Assembly: GCA_903954185.1 (NCBI GenBank)
Contig: CAJBMM010000037.1
Location: 1-57,885, forward strand
Reading direction: 5' to 3'
Source of the DNA: an uncultured Candidatus Berkelbacteria bacterium
GTDB taxonomy: Bacteria > Patescibacteriota > UBA1384 > CAJBMM01
Length of the DNA stretch: 57,885 bases
Shown: positions 25,653-32,921 of the stretch, piece by piece
Layout of the letters: every line of letters starts with the position of its first letter
Position numbering within the stretch: the first letter of the stretch is position 1
Made by a program: the position numbers and the translations under genes
The notes under the pieces: model-generated
Told to the model about the DNA's origin: nothing
What the model saw: the letters and a program-made list of their open reading frames with translations, nothing else
The model's database searches: none

Positions 25653-27113
25653 ATGGAATTACAATCTAGAATTTCCGCCATCTGCACAATATGCATTGGA
25701 TTATTACTTGGATTTGTATTAGCTGAGTACCTGCCGTGGAATATTTTATGGTGGTATTTGCTAGTTGGGCTTTTTGCCTGCCTTGTTTTACTTTGGAAAA
25801 ATACAATCGGTCGCATTTGCCTTGTTTGCCTTGTTAGCTTTATTATTGGAATTTTATATTGGCAGCATAGGTACAAAGTTTGGAATATAGATCCACCAGT
25901 TAAAGAACAAATGACAATTACAGGATGGGTTTCAGCGCCGGTGCAAGATAGAGAAAAAGATAGCCGCACAATTATTACAACTACAAGCATGGTAAAAGAC
26001 GGTTTTACGCTAAAAATGAAAAGCTCTCGCTTAGTCGCCTATATTCCACACAATAGTGGCTTAAAGTACGGCGATGAAATTAAGTTTGATACGAAGCTAG
26101 AATTATTACCAAAATTTGCTGGTTTTGATGGCGAAAAATACTGGCGGACCAAAAATGTTCAATCTCAAATTCACCTAAAAAATTGGAATATCATCGGCCA
26201 CAACAAGGGAAACCCAATAACCCGTCTAATTTACAAATTACGCAACCAAATTAATACTAAAGTACTTGCCACTCTCCCTGCAACCGAGGGTAATTTACTA
26301 CTTGGTTTACTTTTTGGTAATCAAGGACAATTACCTAAAAACATCACCGATAACTTTCGCACTCTTGGAATTTCGCATTTAACAGCTGTTTCTGGCTACA
26401 ATTTAACCATAATTTCACTTTGGCCCATTGCTTTAGCAGGATTTATACCTAAACGGTGGTCGGTATTTATGGCTGCTATGTTAGTGTTAATTTTCGTAAT
26501 ATTCACCGCCGCACCAAGTTCTATTGTAAGAGCGGCAATAATGGCTTGGGTAGTGCTTTTAGGAAAATTTATGGGGCGAAAGCCACACTCTATTGTTTTG
26601 ATTTTGTGCACCGCTACTTTAATGTCTTCTTTAAACCCGTTTATTGTTAAAGACGATGCCGGATTTATACTTTCATTTTTGGCATTCTTTGGTTTAGTTG
26701 AAATCGGACCGCTAATTTATAATAAAGCAAAGGGAATAATACAAATAGTTATCGAAACTTTGGGTGCACAATTGGCCGCATTGCCATATTTACTAGGAGC
26801 ATTTGGTCAGCTCACTCTTATTGGACCACTTTCTAATGCAATAATATTGCCGACAATTCCAGCGATAATGATTGGCGGATTGTTAATTGTCATACTTAGT
26901 ATGATACCTGTAAATGGAATTGAAAGAATTTTATGGATTGCTTATTACCCCCTACACTCATTTTTATTTTTGATAGAAAAGGCCGCAAAAATTCCTTACG
27001 CTTCGATGCCGTGGCCAAAAGGTGGATTATTTCCGTGGTATTTAGGAGTTGTGGTATTGGGGTGGTGGATATATAAAAAGTCAAAATTCAAAGGTCAAAA
27101 GTCAAAAATGTAA
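25653..27113 (+). CDS. comEC: ComEC/Rec2 DNA-uptake channel without the beta-lactamase domain
   Basis: A 486-residue membrane protein of natural competence, transporting single-stranded DNA into the cell. It has N-terminal helices and a DUF4131-like soluble part (about 60-175). The Competence domain begins LLLGLLFGNQGQLPKN and contains the hallmark HLTAVSGYNL. About ten membrane helices follow. The C-terminal metallo-beta-lactamase domain of full-length ComEC is missing, and the gene ends normally at TAA without a nearby separate copy. The last dozen residues (KKSKFKGQKSKM) are coded by a low-complexity repeat that continues into the intergenic region. No Shine-Dalgarno is seen before the ATG. 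It is divergent from grpE. Confidence 0.9.
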   Translation: MELQSRISAICTICIGLLLGFVLAEYLPWNILWWYLLVGLFACLVLLWKNTIGRICLVCLVSFIIGILYWQHRYKVWNIDPPVKEQMTITGWVSAPVQDREKDSRTIITTTSMVKDGFTLKMKSSRLVAYIPHNSGLKYGDEIKFDTKLELLPKFAGFDGEKYWRTKNVQSQIHLKNWNIIGHNKGNPITRLIYKLRNQINTKVLATLPATEGNLLLGLLFGNQGQLPKNITDNFRTLGISHLTAVSGYNLTIISLWPIALAGFIPKRWSVFMAAMLVLIFVIFTAAPSSIVRAAIMAWVVLLGKFMGRKPHSIVLILCTATLMSSLNPFIVKDDAGFILSFLAFFGLVEIGPLIYNKAKGIIQIVIETLGAQLAALPYLLGAFGQLTLIGPLSNAIILPTIPAIMIGGLLIVILSMIPVNGIERILWIAYYPLHSFLFLIEKAAKIPYASMPWPKGGLFPWYLGVVVLGWWIYKKSKFKGQKSKM

Positions 27114-27130
27114 ATTAAAAGTATTTCGCT

Positions 27131-27223
27131 GTCATCCTCGACGCGAGTATGACGAGCAATTATTCGAGGATCTAAAAAAGGATTCACAGTTATATAGATT
27201 CCGGATCAAAAGTCCGGAATGAC
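27131..27223 (+). repeat. 93-bp palindromic element, GTCATCC...GGAATGAC, copy 1
   Basis: The 93-bp element is delimited by GTCATCCTCG and CCGGAATGAC and contains two internal hairpins (CCTCGA...TCGAGG and ATTCCGGA...TCCGGAAT). A second 93-bp copy stands in opposite orientation at 53770-53862, and a shorter derivative at 28322. It fills most of the gap between the convergent comEC and galT genes. Confidence 0.8.
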
Positions 27224-27256
27224 AATAAAAATATTCCAAAACTTTTGACTTTTGCC

Positions 27257-28225
27257 TTAACCCCTCAGGTACTTCCCCGCAATCTCTGGCAGCACAGTTT
27301 CTACTGTCATATCTGCCCCTAGCTCAAAACCACCAAACATAGCAATGCGTGGAGCAATCTCTATATGCCAATGATAAGTTGGCGCCAAATGATGATCGAT
27401 ACCGCGTGATGTATGAATGTACCAATTTAAAGCAGGCTTTCCCAGCTTCTTATCCATATTTTTTATCACAAATCGCAATAATTCGGCTACATCGTGAATA
27501 GATTCATCCGATGCCCGCATAAAGGAATTTGTATGTTTTAACGGCACTATCCACGTCTCAAATAAAAATCTTGGCGCAAAAGCTGCAAAAGCCACAGCGT
27601 AATTATTTTTTGCAATTACTCTAATATCTTCTTTAATCTCGAATTTGGCCATTTTGCAATAAACGCAACGATTATTTTCTTTATAATACTTTGCAGTATA
27701 TTCGAATTCGTGCTTTAAACGGCCGGGAATAACGGGGCTTGCAAATAGTTGCGCGTGAGGATGGGCGATAGTGGCCCCAGAGCCCATACCATGATTATAT
27801 ATTGGCACAACCGACGCTACATCGGGGTTCTTTTCGGCTATTTTAGCACGAGATTGCAACGCTTTTAGCAAATCGTACATAGCTATTGTAGAAATACTAT
27901 CTTGAGTATCCTTTGGATCTGTTAGTACAATGACTTCGTGCACACCAGAGCTCGAATCGTCACTATAAAATCCGTGCCCCATCTCCTCGATATTTAGCCC
28001 GCTTGAAAATGCGGGGTATTTGTTTGGAATAGTATAGGTATATTTTGTGACAGATTCAAAATAATGTGTTTGCCAAGCTTCGCCACCATGACAAAAACGA
28101 CACTGCTTATCGTGAATTAGCTGCGCAGCAAATGGCCGCACTTTAAAATCTTCGGGCCGATTGGCACGCTCTGGCGAAACAACCATCCATTCACCCGTGG
28201 TAATATTTTGTCTTAGTCTAGGCAT
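27257..28225 (-). CDS. galT: Galactose-1-phosphate uridylyltransferase family (GalT)
   Basis: A 322-residue nucleotidyltransferase of the HIT superfamily. It moves UMP between UDP-glucose and a hexose 1-phosphate through a uridylylated His. The active-site HPHAQ is at 155-159, so the presumed nucleophile is His157. Zinc ligands CRFC (42-45) and CVYC near 193 are present. A C-terminal GIDHHLAPTYHWHIEIAPR segment fits the second half of the fold. Length is a little short of E. coli GalT but normal for the bacterial/archaeal subfamily. There is no clear Shine-Dalgarno. It may act with the GT4/GH94 glycan genes further on; it could also be an ADP-glucose-type phosphorylase. Confidence 0.85.
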   Translation of the reverse strand: MPRLRQNITTGEWMVVSPERANRPEDFKVRPFAAQLIHDKQCRFCHGGEAWQTHYFESVTKYTYTIPNKYPAFSSGLNIEEMGHGFYSDDSSSGVHEVIVLTDPKDTQDSISTIAMYDLLKALQSRAKIAEKNPDVASVVPIYNHGMGSGATIAHPHAQLFASPVIPGRLKHEFEYTAKYYKENNRCVYCKMAKFEIKEDIRVIAKNNYAVAFAAFAPRFLFETWIVPLKHTNSFMRASDESIHDVAELLRFVIKNMDKKLGKPALNWYIHTSRGIDHHLAPTYHWHIEIAPRIAMFGGFELGADMTVETVLPEIAGKYLRG

Positions 28226-28321
28226 ACATTTATCATAATCAAATTATGTCAAATGGTCTAATTTAATTATGATAAACAATTTTCAATTCACAATTTTCAA
28301 TTATGGAAGCAAATTATTATT

Positions 28322-28358
28322 GTCATCCTCGACCCTTGTATTCGAGGATCCAAAAATA
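28322..28358 (+). repeat. Shortened copy of the GTCATCC palindromic element
   Basis: GTCATCCTCGACCCTTGTAT and ATTCGAGGATCCAAAAA repeat the left arm of the 93-bp element with the internal part deleted. The remainder of 28226-28405 is AT-rich, with decayed AATTTTCAATT and ACTTTTCACTTTTCACTTT repeats and no gene. Confidence 0.65.
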
Positions 28359-28405
28359 GATTATTCCATAACTTTTCACTTTTCACTTTCAACTATTGAT
28401 ATGGC

Positions 28406-28439
28406 AAGCGGGCGAAGCACCTAAGTGCTCCGCCCGCTT
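28406..28439 (-). terminator. Hairpin at the 3' end of the purB-like unit
   Basis: AAGCGGGCG-(A)GCAC-CTAA-GTGC-(T)CCGCCCGCTT makes a long GC-rich stem about 20 bases past the stop codon. A clear T tract is lacking on the minus strand, so termination is inferred from stem strength and position. Confidence 0.6.
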
Positions 28440-28458
28440 TAGCTCGCCTTTCACCGAG

Positions 28459-29793
28459 CTAGATGCCTGCCCGTTCGAAGATACCGTCGATGTTCCGAAG
28501 CTGCCAGTCTATATCGAAGCACTGGTCAAGGTCGTATCGAGCGACGAATCCCAGAAGGCCGCGGTCGATCATCTCGTCCTTGAGATGGCGGTTGGGCCAA
28601 GCGGCAAAGGCGCATGCCTGAACCCACTCGTAGATCGGGCGATCGACGCCGTCGAAGGGCAAAACTTCCACCCCACTCCTTATCAGCAGGTCTTTGACGT
28701 ACCCCGAGGCGGTTTGGCCTTGCGAGGCGGCGATGTTAACTAGCATGCGATCGGGAAAGAACTCGACCCCCTTGATCACGCTGGTCAACCTCACTAACAT
28801 GAAGTGCACGATGGAAGTTGCGCCGGGCCAAGCAATGCGCTCGACGCAGGATTGGCTGATGTCGCGTTCGTCTGCGGTAGCGATCATCTCTTGCGCCATA
28901 GATTGGAAACCGCGCACCGCGGCAGCCAGTCCTCTCAGGTTCTCGCCCAAGATTGGATTCTTCTTGTGTGGGGCGCGAGAAGACCCCCTCTGGTTAGCTC
29001 GGAATGGCTCGCGTGCTTCGCCTCGGCAAGATTGGCACATCAACCAGATGTTCAGAGCAACGTGCTCCAGATTAGAGGCTAGGATAGCCAGGGCAGCCAT
29101 GTACTGAGCGTGAATGTCGCGGTGGATAATCTGAGTGCCAAGGACTGGTCTTTGACCAAGTCTCCTACACGCAGCCGCCTCGAGTTGAGGAGTGAGGTTA
29201 CCGTAGACCCCAACTATCCCCGCAAACTTACCAACAGTCAGTTGCCCGCGAGCTGTACGTAGACGTTCCAAGTCGCGTTCGAGCGCCTCGATGTAGACCA
29301 CAAACTTGGCGCCCAGCGTGATTGGCTCAGCCCACTGCCCATGAGTGACGCCCATCATGGCAGTGTGCTTGTGCTCCTGTGCCCGTGTAACCAAGGCGAC
29401 CCTTAGCTTGGCCAGCTCCTTGATAATCAGATCGAGAGAGCGGACCAGTTGCAGCATGAAAGCCGGATCTTCCACGTCGTACGAGGTGACAGACTCGTGG
29501 AAGCGATTGACCATGTCTTCGGGAACGCCAGCTTTGCGAAGGCGTTCCTTCACATTCTCGATGAACGCGTTCATGTCGTGACGAAAACCACTCGGGCCCT
29601 CGTCAAGGAAAGTAATGCGCCGCACGCTATACTTGGCGGCGTCGCGAACTCGACGGTACGTGTCCCGGGTGATCTCTCTAGCCAGCATACGCGCCCACAG
29701 CACAGCCAGCTCAACGCGGAGCCATAGGCCATACTTAGTGCGCATGCTCCAGAGGTGTTTCATCTCGGGACGTGTGTAACGGTCTAGATGCAA
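28459..29793 (-). CDS. purB: Adenylosuccinate lyase-like protein (PurB) of GC-rich, foreign-looking composition
   Basis: A 444-residue fumarase/aspartase-superfamily lyase. PurB removes fumarate from SAICAR and adenylosuccinate in purine synthesis. GVTHGQWAEPITLG provides the catalytic-His region, and the flexible signature loop reads GSSRAPHKKNP, where the usual methionine (GSxxMPxKxN) is replaced by Ala. Length is normal. The start is TTG at 29793 with AGGAGGGG six bases upstream. The gene is strongly GC-rich with GC-ending codons, unlike galT and ruvC on each side. No other purine-synthesis gene is in the window. It has its own leader and end hairpin. Other lyases of this superfamily remain possible. 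Confidence 0.8.
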   Translation of the reverse strand: MHLDRYTRPEMKHLWSMRTKYGLWLRVELAVLWARMLAREITRDTYRRVRDAAKYSVRRITFLDEGPSGFRHDMNAFIENVKERLRKAGVPEDMVNRFHESVTSYDVEDPAFMLQLVRSLDLIIKELAKLRVALVTRAQEHKHTAMMGVTHGQWAEPITLGAKFVVYIEALERDLERLRTARGQLTVGKFAGIVGVYGNLTPQLEAAACRRLGQRPVLGTQIIHRDIHAQYMAALAILASNLEHVALNIWLMCQSCRGEAREPFRANQRGSSRAPHKKNPILGENLRGLAAAVRGFQSMAQEMIATADERDISQSCVERIAWPGATSIVHFMLVRLTSVIKGVEFFPDRMLVNIAASQGQTASGYVKDLLIRSGVEVLPFDGVDRPIYEWVQACAFAAWPNRHLKDEMIDRGLLGFVARYDLDQCFDIDWQLRNIDGIFERAGI

Positions 29794-29930
29794 TTCTAAC
29801 CCCTCCTTTTCCGATCGACTTAGACCAAGTTGTTAGCGTGCTCCCCCGTTAGCTGTACAGCTAAAACAGGTTTACGGAGAAGCCGTTAGCATGCCTACTT
29901 TGTATCACAAAGTGATAATATGCGCAATGA
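29794..29930 (-). promoter_or_regulatory. Hairpin-rich leader of the purB-like unit
   Basis: Between about 29904 and the TTG start the minus strand holds ACGG-CTTCT-CCGT, the perfect palindrome TTAGCTGTACAGCTAA and three copies of CTAAC. A weak promoter match (TTGCGC, 17 bases, TACAAA at 29927-29899) stands upstream. This repeats the layout of the other GC-rich units. A purine-responsive role is only a guess. Confidence 0.4.
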
Positions 29931-29938
29931 AGGCAATA

Positions 29939-30061
29939 GTAACAGTTCACAACTTTGAAAAATTATTGTTCGAGGAGCTCTGAGCGACGAGAACTATCTA
30001 CCAACTAGAGTTCTCGCCGTGCTCGAACAGAAACAAGTTCTTCATAACTGTGAACTGTTAC
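29939..30061. mobile_element. 123-bp MITE with GTAACAGTTCACA inverted ends and 8-bp target duplication
   Basis: The element runs from GTAACAGTTCACA to its inverted copy TGTGAACTGTTAC and is flanked on both sides by AGGCAATA (29931-29938 and 30062-30069). Inside are inverted arms TTGTTCGAG...CTCGAACA and GAGAACT...AGTTCTC, so the whole element can fold. There is no coding capacity. GTAA-type ends with an 8-bp duplication fit IS66-family insertion sequences, so it may be mobilised by an IS66 transposase elsewhere. It lies between the purB-like and ruvC genes. Confidence 0.8.
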
Positions 30062-30125
30062 AGGCAATAGAAAGTATATTGTAAGCAACAAGTGACAAAT
30101 TAAGAGTGCTGGAATTATTATATAA

Positions 30126-30698
30126 TTAATCTGCCTTAACTTTTAACTTCTCACTTTTCACTTTCAACTTCTTTTCTGGCTTGTAATCTACAATAAACTC
30201 TGGCCTAGTAGCCAAACCTGTTAAGTAGCAATGAGTTAAGGCTAGCCCAATCGCATCCCAAGCATCATCGGTTTTAACATGTTCTTTTTCGAGCATTAAA
30301 ATGCGCTTAATCATCTCTTTGACTTGTTTTTTTTCTGCTTTACCATAGCCAGTCATTTGCTGTTTCATTTGCATTGGTGTGTAGCCAACCACAGCTACTC
30401 CTGCTTGCTCTGCAGAAAGCAGAATTACTCCGCGCGCCTCACCTACAGCTAGGGCTGTGGTTACGTTGCGGGCAAAAAATAGCTTTTCAATTGATATTAC
30501 ATCTGGTTTGTAAGTTCTTAGTAAGTTGGTCATGCCATCATACAAATCGGACAATCGACGCTCGGCAGTTCTGTCTTTTTCGGTGGTAATGCAGCCGTAA
30601 AAAGCATGATGATTACCACAATGCACCTCACCCCGCTCGCACTCTATCATGCCATAGCCAATGATGGCTGTTCCTGGGTCTATTCCTAATATTCTCAT
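30126..30698 (-). CDS. ruvC: Crossover junction endodeoxyribonuclease RuvC
   Basis: A 190-residue Holliday-junction resolvase. Catalytic acidic residues are in GIDPG (Asp6), ISIEKLFF (the first Glu) and TDDAWDAIGLALTH (the C-terminal Asp pair). The ATG at 30698 is preferred over one at 30740 because MRILGIDPG is the family N-terminus and GTGGGG precedes it. The C-terminus is extended by an odd Lys-rich tail (KKLKVKSEKLKVKAD) encoded by an ACTTTTCACTTTCAACTT-type repeat. ruvA and ruvB are not in the window. Confidence 0.93.
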   Translation of the reverse strand: MRILGIDPGTAIIGYGMIECERGEVHCGNHHAFYGCITTEKDRTAERRLSDLYDGMTNLLRTYKPDVISIEKLFFARNVTTALAVGEARGVILLSAEQAGVAVVGYTPMQMKQQMTGYGKAEKKQVKEMIKRILMLEKEHVKTDDAWDAIGLALTHCYLTGLATRPEFIVDYKPEKKLKVKSEKLKVKAD

Positions 30699-30749
30699 TT
30701 TCCCCACTTTCAACCTGCTTTGTACACACCCGATGTACACATTTTAATT

Positions 30750-30806
30750 ATTGTTCGAACACAGTGAGAACTAACCTACGACAGTTCTCGCATCGGCTCG
30801 AACAAT
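30750..30806. repeat. Palindromic element related to the core of the 29939 MITE
   Basis: ATTGTTCGA...GAGAACT and AGTTCTCG...GCTCGAACAAT repeat the inner arms of the 29939-30061 element but lack its GTAACAGTTC ends and the target duplication. It may be an older, trimmed copy or an independent hairpin of the same family. Confidence 0.65.
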
Positions 30807-30860
30807 ATTTTTTCTACTTTCCTGCCCAGTATACACCCCAACCTAGCTCGTTCATATAGC

Positions 30861-30894
30861 AAGTATTTATTGCGCGATCGCGCAATAAGTACTT
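30861..30894. other. 34-bp near-perfect palindrome centred on GCGATCGC
   Basis: The core TTATTGCGCGATCGCGCAATAA at 30867-30888 equals its own reverse complement over 22 bases. AAGTA and TACTT extend it on both sides after one mismatch. There is no loop and no T tract, so a dimeric protein site or cruciform fits better than a terminator. Confidence 0.7.
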
Positions 30895-30967
30895 TGTTTA
30901 AATAAGAAAGTGCAAGAAGCTGAAAAACTAAGGTGGGTGCACATTCAAATCTAATATTGATTATTAA

Positions 30968-31066
30968 GTCATTGCGAGCCATTGAGCAATGCGAAAGGCG
31001 CGACAATCTTTTATCTACTTTACTTAGATTGCTTCGTCGACTACTCTCTTCGCTCCACGCAATGAC
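30968..31066. repeat. 99-bp element with GTCATTGCG...CGCAATGAC ends
   Basis: It is bounded by the inverted nonamers GTCATTGCG and CGCAATGAC, with GATTGCTTCGTCG and CTCTTCGCTCC inside, wording common in palindromic repeats of many bacteria. It is non-coding. Bases 30807-31126 otherwise hold the 34-bp palindrome and AT-rich sequence with no gene. Confidence 0.75.
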
Positions 31067-31126
31067 CGACTATGGCTGATTGGGCACGAATATAAAAATC
31101 TTATTAACGTCAGGACAATTCTTCCA

Positions 31127-31155
31127 TTGACATAACCGCACTATTATGATACTAT
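31127..31155 (+). promoter_or_regulatory. Strong promoter of the 31259-31648 unit
   Basis: TTGACA (31127-31132), a 17-base spacer and TACTAT (31150-31155), a near-consensus housekeeping promoter. Confidence 0.75.
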
Positions 31156-31159
31156 ATAG

Positions 31160-31216
31160 CTTCTAACGCAATTGTGCGCTAGAAGTACCTCACATCGGGA
31201 TATCATTCGATATCCC
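31160..31216 (+). promoter_or_regulatory. Two-hairpin leader of the 31259-31648 unit
   Basis: CTTCTA-a-CGCA-ATTG-TGCG-c-TAGAAG (31160-31185) and GGGATATC-ATTC-GATATCCC (31197-31216) are strong consecutive hairpins at the 5' end of the transcript, before the GAGGAG at about 31246-31251. They could stabilise the message or act as a regulator-binding leader. Confidence 0.6.
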
Positions 31217-31258
31217 ACTTTACGCCTGATCCCGGGCTAATGGGAGAGGAGACATACC

Positions 31259-31648
31259 GTGGCCTTTTCGGGTCTTCAACTGATTGCCTGGAAGCGCAAC
31301 ATGAGCCCACGCGAAGGTGCTGAAACCGAGTGCATTGGCCACATGCCAAACGGCACAGTGGTCTTTCCTGCTCGAATCGGTTATACCCCTGTACAGGGAG
31401 CACAGGCAACTTCTCGTACCAAAGAGACGTTACCCAGCCCAGATACCACCGAAATGTGTTGGGTGGAGCAGAAGGAAGGTCAGAACTTCGCCGCCGCGTA
31501 CCCTGCTGTTCCTAGCATACTGCGGATCTCTACAACATCGATCGTCATCGATGGAACGATTGTCGCCGTCCCTGCGCCCGAGTTCAAGGTGTCGTACCAT
31601 TATGCCGGATCTAGGTTGGTGGTGGAGATCGAGCTGAACGAGCTGTAG
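31259..31648 (+). CDS. GC-rich hypothetical protein (129 aa)
   Basis: GTG start with GAGGAG seven bases upstream. The 129-residue soluble product has no signal peptide. It is beta-rich by inspection (VVFPARIGYTP, ISTTSIVIDGTIVAVPAP, RLVVEIELNEL), which suggests a small beta-sandwich. I do not recognise a family. The gene is GC-rich in an AT-rich neighbourhood, with its own near-consensus promoter, hairpin leader and terminator (31870-31915), and is therefore a stand-alone unit. Confidence 0.65.
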   Translation: MAFSGLQLIAWKRNMSPREGAETECIGHMPNGTVVFPARIGYTPVQGAQATSRTKETLPSPDTTEMCWVEQKEGQNFAAAYPAVPSILRISTTSIVIDGTIVAVPAPEFKVSYHYAGSRLVVEIELNEL

Positions 31649-31869
31649 CCGTACTTGTTTATTGGAATGACGGTCAGTGTCTAGTCAGGATAAATTTAGG
31701 CCGCACGCTTGCTGAAATGCCGCTGAGAGCTGAAAAATACAGCCAGGTATTTGCGTAGATAGCCGTATCCCAGCTGCTGAGAGTTGGGCATTTGCCCTTC
31801 TCAATTAGCATAAACCAGAAAAATAGCCTCCTTTTTAATAATAAACGCGTGTCAATTTAGATTGATGTG

Positions 31870-31915
31870 CGGTAACCCGGCGGTGCTTAGTCACTTGGCC
31901 GGGTTTGCCGTTTTT
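31870..31915 (+). terminator. Rho-independent terminator downstream of the 31259 unit
   Basis: CGGTAACCCGGC pairs with GCCGGGTTTGCCG across a 16-base loop, followed by TTTTT. Between the stop codon at 31648 and this stem lies a 220-base, partly GC-rich untranslated stretch with several short complementary segments (for example CAGCTGCTGAGAGTTGGG) but no recognisable RNA family. After the terminator, up to 32058, nothing else was seen. Confidence 0.85.
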
Positions 31916-32058
31916 ATAGGGGGTTTATTCCACCCCCTCTAACTCCCCCTCAACAAGGGGGCGAACACAAAAATCCAATTCCATGCCAATAAATATTAAT
32001 CCCGCGATAGCAGAATTAATATTTATTATATGGGTTTGCTGATCAATTTTCACCAAAC

Positions 32059-32775
32059 TCAGGCAACGTTAGTATCAATTGTAGTTACATCGTCTAATAG
32101 GTCTAAATTATCAATTAATCTATCTAATTTTACATGATCTTCATCAGAAAGCTCATGTGGTATTTTGCATATCCACTTTAAATCGGCCTCATCTACCGTA
32201 AAACCACCGTCAATTAGCCCTTGACGTACTTTTTGCAGATCGTGAGAAGACGTGATTATGCGGGTCAATTCGCCTTCTGTATCTACATCGTCTACTCCTA
32301 AATCGATAGCAGCAAGCTGAACATCATCTGATTGCTCGGGTTTATGCGATACAATAATTTGCCCCTTTTTATCGAACATGTAACTAACCGAACCCGCCTC
32401 TGCCATTCTGCCACCAAATTTATTTACTGTAGATCTGATATCGGTAAATGCGCGTAATTTATTATCAGTCAAGGCAGTAATTATTAAAGCAGAACCGCCT
32501 GGGCCGTATGCCTCGTATGTCAGCTCTTCAACCTTATTCGCACCATCGCCCTTGCCAGTACCCCGAGTAATAGCACGCTCAATATTATCTTTAGGCATAC
32601 TGGTGGCTTTAGCTTTTTCTACCGCTAAACGTAATTTAAAATTGAACTCCGGATCGCCGCCCTCGCGAGCTGCGATAGTAATCATATTTGCAATTTTGGT
32701 AAATGCAGCACCTCGACGAGCATCGGTAACAGCTTTTTGATGTTTTGTAGTGGCCCATTTAGAGTGTCCAGACAT
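32059..32775 (-). CDS. YebC/PmpR family protein
   Basis: A 238-residue YebC-family protein. The N-terminus MSGHSKWATTKHQKAVTDARR and the central ERAITRGTGKG and YEAYGPGGSALI segments are diagnostic. Family members have been described as DNA-binding regulators and more recently as ribosome-associated factors that help translate proline stretches. AAGGAG sits six bases before the ATG. Because the family role is still debated, no symbol is given. It is divergent from the GT4 gene. Confidence 0.93.
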   Translation of the reverse strand: MSGHSKWATTKHQKAVTDARRGAAFTKIANMITIAAREGGDPEFNFKLRLAVEKAKATSMPKDNIERAITRGTGKGDGANKVEELTYEAYGPGGSALIITALTDNKLRAFTDIRSTVNKFGGRMAEAGSVSYMFDKKGQIIVSHKPEQSDDVQLAAIDLGVDDVDTEGELTRIITSSHDLQKVRQGLIDGGFTVDEADLKWICKIPHELSDEDHVKLDRLIDNLDLLDDVTTIDTNVA

Positions 32776-32884
32776 GAGAGACTCCTTTCTTACACTTAGG
32801 CATAATATAGCACAAAGCTAATGATCAGAGAACAGAGTTTATGGAACATTGAACTTGAAGCATGAAACTTTACAAATAATAAAT

Positions 32885-32913
32885 TCGACATTTTTATATA
32901 TTACTGGTATAAT
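32885..32913 (+). promoter_or_regulatory. Promoter of the GT4 gene with eight-base leader
   Basis: TCGACA (32885-32890), 17 bases, TATAAT (32908-32913) with a TGG just before it, then eight bases to the ATG. The transcript would have at most one or two untranslated bases. Confidence 0.7.
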
Positions 32914-32921
32914 GAGATATT

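Noticed and set aside
28406-28439. Integron attC site at the edge of the purB island
   Set aside because: The hairpin lacks the GTTRRRY core and the bulges of attC, no integrase is present, and island ends do not share a core sequence. It is kept as a terminator-like hairpin.
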